Positions 58,162 through 64,000 of a stretch of DNA of 64,000 nucleotides are shown here, one piece after another. This DNA comes from CAVPHV01 sp963704825. Lineage in GTDB: Bacteria; Actinomycetota; Acidimicrobiia; Spongiisociales; UBA5794. Every line of letters starts with the position of its first letter. Positions within the stretch are counted from its first letter, which is position 1. The notes under the pieces are model-generated. The model made no database searches. It saw only the letters and a program-made list of their open reading frames with translations, and was not told where the DNA came from. The DNA lies in assembly GCA_963704825.1 (NCBI GenBank), contig CAVPHV010000001.1, positions 1 through 64,000 on the forward strand, read 5' to 3'. Position numbers and translations under genes: made by a program.

Positions 58162-60207
58162 TCAGTCGGAGCGGGCAACCTGGACCAGCGTGTCCGAATA
58201 GGCGACCCCGCCACCCCAGTCGGTGAGGTTGTCGTTCGTCAACGAGTTGGCCGTGGCCTGCTGGCCGTGGTCGGCCGCCCACCAGCCAAACGGCACCGCA
58301 ACCACGCCGGGGCGCAATCGGTCGCTGATGCGCACCTCCAGATTGAGGCGGGCGCGGTTGTTCCACACATCAGCGCGGTCGCCGTCGCCGATGCCTCGGG
58401 CCGCGGCGTCGAAGGCGTCGATTTCGAGGAAAGGCTTGCCCTCCCGTGGTCCGTGCTTGGGGAGGTGGGTGTAGCTGCTGTTGAGGAAGCGGGTGTGGTG
58501 CTTTGGTGTGAGTAGCGCCAAGGGGAAGAGAGAGGCGAGATCTGGGTCGCCTGCGGCGCTCTCGGTGGGGGGCACAAACTGAGGAACGGGGTCGTGGCCT
58601 GCCGCCGCCAGACTCGGGCTCGAGAGCTCGGCCTTTCCGCTCGGCGTCCCGAAGCCGCCGGTGGCGTAGGGCCGGAGGTCCTCGGGGAGATCGAGCCGCA
58701 GGAAGCCTCTCGAGCGCAGTGTGCCGAGATCCACCGTGGGCAGCGCGGAGCGCAGCAGAGCCTCGTCATCCTCGTAGAGCATGGGGTCGGTGAATCCCAT
58801 TGCCCGGGACAGGCGGCGCCACAGCTCGGTGTTGGGGACACTCTCGCCGCGGGGCTCGATCGCCGGCTCGTTCCAACCGAGGTAGAGGTGACCCCACGAA
58901 GGCACCATGTCGAGTTGTTCCAGTTGGGTCGTCGCCGGGAACACCACATCGGCGTAGCGCGCCGTGTCCGTGAGGAACTGCTCGCTCACGACCGTGAACA
59001 GGTCATCACGTTCGAGCCCGGCGCGGATCAGTTCCGCGTTCGGGACCGTGACGACAGGGTTGCCGCACCACACGAAGAGGGTCTTCACCGGCGGTTTCAT
59101 CGTGGCGTCGGTGAGGGCTCGCCCCAGGTGGTTCATGTTGACGCTGCGCCGTGGGGTGCCGTTGGGTGGGTCGAACACGGAGTCGTCGACCATGGTCTCC
59201 GCCCATGATCCGACGCTGCGGGCCAACCCGCCGCCGCGCTCCTTCCATGACCCTGTCAACGCGGGCAGGCACGCCAAGGTTCGGAAGAACATGGCGCCGT
59301 TCTCGTGGTGCTCTGCGCCGATCAGGGTGCGGATGAAGGCTGGTCGGGTCGTGCCGTAGGCGGTGGCGAGGCGCTCGATCTCGTCGCCGGTGATCCCGCA
59401 GACGGTGGCCGCCCGATTTGGAGTCCACTCGGCGGCGCGTGCGGTCAGTTCATCGAAGCCGACCGTGTAGGCATCGATGTAGCCGTGGTCGATCAGGTCA
59501 TCTCGGATGAGCACATGCATCATCGCCAGCATCAGCGCCACGTCGGTGCCCGGGAGGGGCTGGATGAACCAGTCGGCGGCCTGGGCGGTTGCGGTTCGGA
59601 TCGGGTCGATTACCACGACCTGTGCCCCCTGATCCCTGGCCTCCTGCACGAACGGCCACAGATGTCGGTTGGTCAGTTTGGTGTTCGTTCCCCAGAGGAT
59701 CACCAGCTGCGCATGCCGGACGTCCATGGGATCGGCGGCGAGGCCCGTCCCGAGCGTCGACGCCGTGCCGGCGTGGGCCGTCCCGCCGCAGAGCGAGCCG
59801 GTGAGCTGCGAGGAACCCAACTGCCCGAAGAAGCGCCGATCGAGCGAGGACATCTGAATCAGCCCCTGGGTACCGGCATCCCACCAGGGGAGGATCGCCT
59901 CGCCGCCCCACGCGTCGATCACGTCTTTGAGCGCCGCAGCGACGCGATCGAGTGCGGTGTCCCAGTTGACGGGCTCGAACCGTCCTTCGCCCTTGGGGCC
60001 GACTCGCACGAGTGGTTGGAGGATGCGGTCCGGGCTGTAGACCCGGTCGATGAAGCGGTTGACCTTGGGGCACAACTCGCCCTGAGAGTAGGGGTGCCCG
60101 GGATTGCCCCGCAGCTTGACGGCGACGCCATCCTCTACGGTGGCCACCCAGCCACAGGTGTCCGGGCAGTCGTGATGACAGGTCCCCAAGACGGTGCGTG
60201 AGCTCAT
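58162..60207 (-). CDS. Molybdopterin-dependent oxidoreductase (BisC-like family)
   Basis: The 681-residue enzyme begins with a 4Fe-4S motif CHHDCPDTCG plus LCPK, then the MGD-binding domains: VNWDTALDRVAAALKDVIDA, LCGGTAHAGTASTLGTGLAA, VILWGTNTKLTNRHLWPFV, VVVIDPIRTATAQAADWFI and WCGNPVVTVPNAELIRAGL. The C-terminal FTHLPKHGP-like YTHLPKHGPREGKPFLEIDA and FGWWAADHGQQATANSLTND close the cofactor site. The substrate cannot be told; formate-dehydrogenase-like and anaerobic-type enzymes share it. It is a single gene without obvious electron-transfer subunits. ATG 60207 is just before the Fe-S motif. Confidence 0.9.
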   Translation of the reverse strand: MSSRTVLGTCHHDCPDTCGWVATVEDGVAVKLRGNPGHPYSQGELCPKVNRFIDRVYSPDRILQPLVRVGPKGEGRFEPVNWDTALDRVAAALKDVIDAWGGEAILPWWDAGTQGLIQMSSLDRRFFGQLGSSQLTGSLCGGTAHAGTASTLGTGLAADPMDVRHAQLVILWGTNTKLTNRHLWPFVQEARDQGAQVVVIDPIRTATAQAADWFIQPLPGTDVALMLAMMHVLIRDDLIDHGYIDAYTVGFDELTARAAEWTPNRAATVCGITGDEIERLATAYGTTRPAFIRTLIGAEHHENGAMFFRTLACLPALTGSWKERGGGLARSVGSWAETMVDDSVFDPPNGTPRRSVNMNHLGRALTDATMKPPVKTLFVWCGNPVVTVPNAELIRAGLERDDLFTVVSEQFLTDTARYADVVFPATTQLEQLDMVPSWGHLYLGWNEPAIEPRGESVPNTELWRRLSRAMGFTDPMLYEDDEALLRSALPTVDLGTLRSRGFLRLDLPEDLRPYATGGFGTPSGKAELSSPSLAAAGHDPVPQFVPPTESAAGDPDLASLFPLALLTPKHHTRFLNSSYTHLPKHGPREGKPFLEIDAFDAAARGIGDGDRADVWNNRARLNLEVRISDRLRPGVVAVPFGWWAADHGQQATANSLTNDNLTDWGGGVAYSDTLVQVARSD

Positions 60208-60378
60208 CGAACGAGTGTACGCGACGGGCCTCTTTCTGTTCCTGCGTGGTTCAGGCGCGATTTCTGGTACCCGAGCCACGCCGGAACATTCGCCACACCG
60301 CAGGCGGCCTTCGATTGGAGCCCGAACGCGCCGGGCGCGAGGATATGTGGTGCCGCCGGCAGCGATAGGAGACCCCAG

Positions 60379-60639
60379 ATGTCAGACCTCAGCGACCAAT
60401 TCGAGACGGCGGCCGCCGAAGCGCAGCAGCTGCCGAGCAAGCCAGACAACGTCAACATGCTGCGGCTGTATGCCTTCTACAAGCAGGCAACCGAAGGAAA
60501 CGTTTCGGGCAAGCGCCCCGGGATCTTGGACTTTGTCGGCCGCGCCAAGTACGACGCGTGGAAGCAACTCAACGGCACGTCGCAGGACGATGCAATGCAT
60601 TCGTACATTGACCTGGTTGAGGAGCTCAAAGCCGGATAG
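60379..60639 (+). CDS. Acyl-CoA-binding protein
   Basis: The 86-residue protein is a complete ACBP fold: DQFETAAAEAQQLPSKPDNV, LYAFYKQATEGNVSGKRPGI, LDFVGRAKYDAWKQLNGTSQ, DDAMHSYIDLVEELKAG. The Tyr, Lys and Trp residues that hold the acyl-CoA adenine and phosphate (YKQAT, KYDAW) are in place. It would buffer long-chain acyl-CoA. Bacterial copies are scattered, so horizontal origin is possible. It is followed by a copy of the 62-bp repeat. Confidence 0.93.
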   Translation: MSDLSDQFETAAAEAQQLPSKPDNVNMLRLYAFYKQATEGNVSGKRPGILDFVGRAKYDAWKQLNGTSQDDAMHSYIDLVEELKAG

Positions 60640-60648
60640 GAGCGTGTT

Positions 60649-60710
60649 GAACAAACGACTGGTCCTTCACGTTGCGGCAAGCCCAAACTGGCGTTGTTCG
60701 ACAGTCCCCT
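60649..60710 (-). repeat. 62-bp dispersed repeat, copy B (inverted relative to copy A)
   Basis: Read on the minus strand this matches copy A (41287-41348) at about 53 of 62 positions without a gap. It fills the gap between the convergent acyl-CoA-binding-protein and Ddn-like genes, and GAACAA with TTGTTC close its ends. As with copy A, the AGG(A/G)GACTGT end lies just downstream of a gene's stop. Confidence 0.7.
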
Positions 60711-60721
60711 CACGGCCTTGC

Positions 60722-61189
60722 TCACCGATCGAGGCTGAGGCGCACGATCGGCACCGTTTCCGCCATGGCCTCGGGCGCGTCGAGTGGCAGGTCGAAGGCC
60801 TTCGCCAAGGCCTTGGCCGCCCTGGGGTGCGACGTTGCGTAGTCGGCAAAGACGCCGGCCGCTTCGTCCGGCGCTACGACAGAGGCGATTGCCGGGTGAT
60901 GTTTGCGACGGCCCGTGCTGATGAATACGGCGGGGTGCTTGCGGGTGTTGCGGTACCAGTCGCTCTTTGTGCCCCAGGCGGCGGCAATGTCCACCGATTC
61001 TTCGTCATGTCTGATGACTTCCAGCACCGTTGATCGCGGTTGACCGGAGTTGCGCCCAGTGTGCTCGAGCAGCACAAAACGCGATCCCAGAACCCAACCG
61101 AGCCCCGCGCGATACAAGTAGCGCGGGGCTCGGGCGAACCACCGGCCGATGCGGCCTGGTGGCTTTCGTTGGTTGGTTCCGGCGGTCAA
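60722..61189 (-). CDS. Nitroreductase/F420H2-dependent (Ddn-like) oxidoreductase
   Basis: The 155-residue protein starts with a basic amphipathic N-terminus (RKPPGRIGRWFARAPRYLYR) and then LLEHTGRNSGQPRSTVLEVI, AAAWGTKSDWYRNTRKHPAV and ISTGRRKHHPAIASVVAPDE. This is the pattern of deazaflavin-dependent nitroreductase family proteins, with the TGRxSGxxR cofactor-phosphate motif. The native substrate is unknown, perhaps a quinone. Its stop lies 11 nt from the 62-bp repeat. Confidence 0.87.
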   Translation of the reverse strand: MTAGTNQRKPPGRIGRWFARAPRYLYRAGLGWVLGSRFVLLEHTGRNSGQPRSTVLEVIRHDEESVDIAAAWGTKSDWYRNTRKHPAVFISTGRRKHHPAIASVVAPDEAAGVFADYATSHPRAAKALAKAFDLPLDAPEAMAETVPIVRLSLDR

Positions 61190-61220
61190 CTTGTGTTCCG
61201 ACCGGTCGGCGGTCGCCGGG

Positions 61221-61640
61221 CTATCCGCCCGACGTCGTGGTGGTGGCCGGAGCTTCCGTCGTCGCTGGGGCTTCCGTTGTCGTTGGGGTTTCCGTCGTCG
61301 ACGTACCGCTGTCGTCGCCGGAGTTGTTGATCAGCACCGCGATCAGGATCACGATCGCCACGATGGCCAGGATCACGCCGATGATGGTGCCGAAACCGCC
61401 ACCACCCTTCTGGGTGACCTGAATCTGCTGCGGTTGCTGCTGCTGGGCTGTCTGCGCTGAAGGTGCCTCGGATCCGGGGGCCGGTGGGGTAGCAGCCGCG
61501 GCGGCTTCCATCGGGTTCGGGTCCGTTCCGCTGGTGCCACCGGTGCTGATCTGGCCGGTCCAGCCGGTGCCGTCCCAGTAGCGGTAGGTGTAGGTTCCGG
61601 TTGGGTCCCGGTACCACCCAGCTGGTTGTGGTTGTGCCAT
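61221..61640 (-). CDS. DUF2510 protein with one membrane helix
   Basis: The 139-residue protein has the DUF2510 motif AGWYRDPTGTYTYRYWDGTG WTGQ at the N-terminus (in two halves), a Gln/Pro-rich linker and one membrane helix (FGTIIGVILAIVAIVILIAV). A Thr/Ser/Glu-rich extracellular tail follows with repeated TEAPATT. It looks like a type II membrane protein with a low-complexity tail. GGAGG 3 nt before ATG 61640. DUF2510 is typical of actinobacteria. Confidence 0.83.
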   Translation of the reverse strand: MAQPQPAGWYRDPTGTYTYRYWDGTGWTGQISTGGTSGTDPNPMEAAAAATPPAPGSEAPSAQTAQQQQPQQIQVTQKGGGGFGTIIGVILAIVAIVILIAVLINNSGDDSGTSTTETPTTTEAPATTEAPATTTTSGG

Positions 61641-61778
61641 GAGTCCTCCAAGGGGTGTGTAGTTAGGGGGCATCCTACGGCGAGAGCCGCCGGTTGAGGC
61701 TACCCGATTAGGGTGTTCTTCCCGAGGCAATGACGCAGAGACATGCCGGGCGTCGGCCTCGAGTGCCCGTACGGATCG

Positions 61779-62966
61779 TCAGGAAGCCTTGAAGACGACT
61801 GGCTTCGGCAGGTTCTCCTGCCTGGATGGCGATTCGAGTAGTGCCAACGGAAGGCTGACCGTGAAGGTCGTTCCTCGCTCCTCGGTGCTCTCGAAGGACA
61901 CCCTGCCTTCGAGGTAGCGCTCCGCGAGTAGACGGGATCCGTAGGTACCGAGGCCGCGTCCTTCTCCCTTGGTGGAGAAGGACCTTTGGAAGACCTGGAG
62001 TTGCGACTTTTCCGGCATGACGCCGTCGTTGTGAACGGAGAAAGTGAACCTCTCGCCATCCCGGCGACAGGAGAGTGTGACGACGCCGCCTTCCGGGGTC
62101 GCTTCGAGTGCGTTCTTGGTGAGGTTGCCAATGACCCGGCAAAGGAGCACCGGGTCGGACACGAAAGGACGATCACACGTGCCTTCGGCGATGACGACGG
62201 TCCGATTCAGCCCGACCTCGTGGGTGGCGTACTGGCTGGCGAGGCTATCGAGCAGGCTCCGTGATTCGATGGTTCGCGGATGCACAACGAGGTCGTTGGT
62301 CTCGGCGGCCAAGAGTTCGGTTTGGCCCTGGATCTCGTCGATGAGATGCTCAGACGTCGACTCGAGAAGTTCGAGAATCCCATTCCTCTCCTCATCGGTC
62401 ACCATTCGAGCCATGGACGACAGGCCCCTGACACCGGTGGCGGTATTCATGATGTCGTGGAAGAAGAGGCGTTCCAGAGAGCGGCGACGTTTCGCATCAC
62501 TGATGTCGACGGCAGAGAAGAGGATGAAGGTCTCGTCGTCGAGAGCAAATGGTGTCGCCGTGATCTTCAGTTCGAGCGGATCGCCGTTCACGCGCAGAAT
62601 GCGGCACTCCTTCTCTTGGGGGCTGCCGAGCCTCGCCCTGCCGAGTGCCTGGGCGGCTCCGCACGTCGTGCAGAATGGCGAGGTGCCGCAGCCATCCGGG
62701 CCTACTTCTGCACTGCGGCAGCTCATCAACTCGCCGGGGCGACGACCGATGGCGTCTTCGTCGGCGACTCCGAACGTATCGATCAGGCTCCGGTTGGCGA
62801 AGACGATCTGGCGGTCGGAGTTGAGGATCGCGAGGAACGACGCAGAACCGTGAGCGACGTTGGTCATCAACGCATCGGCACTGAGCCTGCCCATTTGCTG
62901 AAGCAACTCGTCTCGGGGCGTGCGACCGATTGGTTTGGAATAGGTCGTCGGTTCTGCGGTTGCCAC
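61779..62966 (-). CDS. PAS-domain sensor histidine kinase with a Cys cluster
   Basis: The 395-residue kinase has a PAS domain (41-155: SASFLAILNSDRQIVFANRS, LIDTFGVADEDAIGRRPGEL) with Cys83, Cys93, Cys99, Cys102 and Cys121 in a C-x9-C-x5-C-x2-C series. A dimerisation helix follows with the phospho-acceptor His170 in LERLFFHDIMNTATGVRGLS. The ATPase has N-box NLTKNALEAT, EKSQLQVFQRSFSTKGEGRG (F and G boxes) and GTTFTVSLPLAL. It lacks membrane helices, so it is cytosolic. No response regulator is adjacent. The Cys set suggests a redox, heme or metal sensor. Confidence 0.88.
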   Translation of the reverse strand: MATAEPTTYSKPIGRTPRDELLQQMGRLSADALMTNVAHGSASFLAILNSDRQIVFANRSLIDTFGVADEDAIGRRPGELMSCRSAEVGPDGCGTSPFCTTCGAAQALGRARLGSPQEKECRILRVNGDPLELKITATPFALDDETFILFSAVDISDAKRRRSLERLFFHDIMNTATGVRGLSSMARMVTDEERNGILELLESTSEHLIDEIQGQTELLAAETNDLVVHPRTIESRSLLDSLASQYATHEVGLNRTVVIAEGTCDRPFVSDPVLLCRVIGNLTKNALEATPEGGVVTLSCRRDGERFTFSVHNDGVMPEKSQLQVFQRSFSTKGEGRGLGTYGSRLLAERYLEGRVSFESTEERGTTFTVSLPLALLESPSRQENLPKPVVFKAS

Positions 62967-63149
62967 AACCTGACTCCTTCGGAATCGGCTGGATGCCGGT
63001 GGAGAGTGGCGGACGTATCCATGTCCATCGGCATTCTGACCGGAAATGTTGAGTCGGCACGGCGATGAGGACGAGCCGCGGTGCAGTCTGGGCGACCCGC
63101 CAACAACCTCAGTCTGACGACTCGTCGGGGGAGTGCGGCGCGTCGTTCG

Positions 63150-64000
63150 CTACTTCGGGTTCGCCTGGAACCAGGAGACGGTTGCTGCGATGGCGTCGTC
63201 GAGGTCCGTGGGGTGCTGGTCGAACGTCGCCTCGAAGTCACTCGAGTCGACGATGAACGGCTCCTCGAACTCGTAGAGCATCTCCTTGAGCTCACGGACA
63301 TTGCGGTTGAAGACGGCAACGACGTTGAGCATCGCCTTCGGCATGGCCGAGAGGCCCCCGACGCTACCCACCGCAGCGCCGATCTTGGCGACGAACTCAC
63401 GCGTGGTCAACGTCTCTGGGTTGGGGAGGTGCCACGCCCTGCCGTCGGCCTCGTCACGTGCTCCGAGCGTCGCCAAGCCTGCGGCCATGTCGGGCACGTA
63501 GCTGTAGGTGTGGGGGAGGTCGGGGTTGCCCATGACCTGGGCCTTCTTGCCTGCCAGCAGCGGATAGAAGACACGGTCGCCCATGGCGCTCATCGTTCCC
63601 CGAGGGCCGAAGTAGTCCGACGCCCGTCCGATGGCTACCCGAACCGTCCCGGCGGCGTGGGCGGCGAGGAGGTCGTCCGCCATCCGGCCACGCACCGATC
63701 CCTTGCGAGTGGTCGCTGCGTAAGGGAGGTCCTCGGTGAGGGGCGCACCCCCGGTGGGACCGTACATGTAGACGTTCTCGAACGACACCAGCTTGGCACC
63801 CGCCGCGGTGGCTGCGGCGAGCACCGCGGCCTGCATGGGCGGAAACAACTCGGGCCATTGCGTGTAGGGCGGGTTGAGGCACTGATACACAACTGCCGCG
63901 CCGCTGGTGACGTCCGCGGCGAAGGCGATATTTGAGGCGTCACCGCCAACGACCTTGACTCTGCTGGGGACCTGGGCGCTTCCGCTGCGGTTGACGGCGA
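63150..64000 (-). CDS. NAD-dependent epimerase/dehydratase family protein (partial)
   Basis: The open frame runs off the window's right edge. The visible part has PPMQAAVLAAATAAGAKLVS, FENVYMYGPTGGAPLTEDLP (the catalytic Tyr-x3-Lys is not in the usual spacing here), VRVAIGRASDYFGPRGTMSA and YSYVPDMAAGLATLGARDEA. It resembles SDR extended-type NAD(P)-binding proteins of the NAD-epimerase group. The Rossmann glycine motif lies outside the window. The terminal 30 residues are EATFDQHPTDLDDAIAATVS-like. Confidence 0.8.
   Translation of the reverse strand, partial: AVNRSGSAQVPSRVKVVGGDASNIAFAADVTSGAAVVYQCLNPPYTQWPELFPPMQAAVLAAATAAGAKLVSFENVYMYGPTGGAPLTEDLPYAATTRKGSVRGRMADDLLAAHAAGTVRVAIGRASDYFGPRGTMSAMGDRVFYPLLAGKKAQVMGNPDLPHTYSYVPDMAAGLATLGARDEADGRAWHLPNPETLTTREFVAKIGAAVGSVGGLSAMPKAMLNVVAVFNRNVRELKEMLYEFEEPFIVDSSDFEATFDQHPTDLDDAIAATVSWFQANPK

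Noticed and set aside
1..64000. CRISPR array, prophage structural genes, rRNA or complete tRNA
   Set aside because: I saw no regularly spaced direct repeats, no capsid/tail/portal genes and no full RNA gene. The only short dispersed repeats are the 62-bp pair.

Overview
The window is a high-GC chromosomal segment with GTG/ATG starts, dense overlapping operons, an F420-type enzyme set (LLM oxidoreductase, Ddn-like reductase), DUF2510 and DUF6941 proteins, and a pgsA-gcvH-garA-ftsR-hpt-DUF151-merR-gcvT gene order known from Actinomycetota. I infer an actinobacterium outside the mycobacteria, probably in or near Acidimicrobiia; nothing here fixes the genus.

Positions 1-7600 are accessory DNA. 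They hold three toxin-antitoxin pairs (a vapBC-type pair whose toxin is frameshifted, a MazEF-like pair, and a DUF433-like/DUF5615 pair with an operator at its start codon), the 3' part of a tRNA-Pro(GGG) beside a broken tyrosine recombinase (an old integration site), an ABC-2 exporter, an ArsR-SRPBCC operon and several truncated genes. Positions 7600-23100 hold a 2,257-residue secreted PKD/beta-propeller protein with a nearly perfect internal 852-bp duplication and one frameshift, a cyclase/AAA signalling protein, a two-domain fasciclin protein, and a DAGK/PAP2 locus reduced to fragments.

From about 23100 the window becomes ordinary and mostly intact: a TMADH-like flavoprotein, a META lipoprotein, then a long plus-strand block (27438-38100) of envelope, glycine-cleavage, nucleotide-salvage and regulatory genes, many with 4-nt stop/start overlaps. 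This block contains pgsA, gcvH, garA, ftsR, a D,D-carboxypeptidase, hpt, a DUF151 nuclease, a TrkA-type channel, a MerR regulator, an uncharacterised PD-(D/E)XK-like protein apparently starting at CTG, gcvT, ppgK and a lipase-like hydrolase. Housekeeping and catabolic genes follow (adenosine deaminase, AlgH/YqgE, rnhB, PLP deaminase, glutaryl-CoA-dehydrogenase-like enzyme, zinc peptidase, Maf, YceI, SpoU methyltransferase, DoxX), then M24 peptidase, GlgX, F420 enzymes, a molybdopterin oxidoreductase, acyl-CoA-binding protein, a PAS histidine kinase and an epimerase that runs off the end.

The most notable non-gene signals are a 62-bp repeat present twice in opposite orientation at gene 3' ends (41287 and 60649), a 15-bp-stem structure upstream of the acyl-CoA dehydrogenase, a DnaA box abutting a good promoter for the MerR gene, a hairpin over the garA leader, and a cluster of one-base indels in C/G contexts restricted to the first 23 kb. 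All family names are by recognition of the translated sequence; no database search was run.
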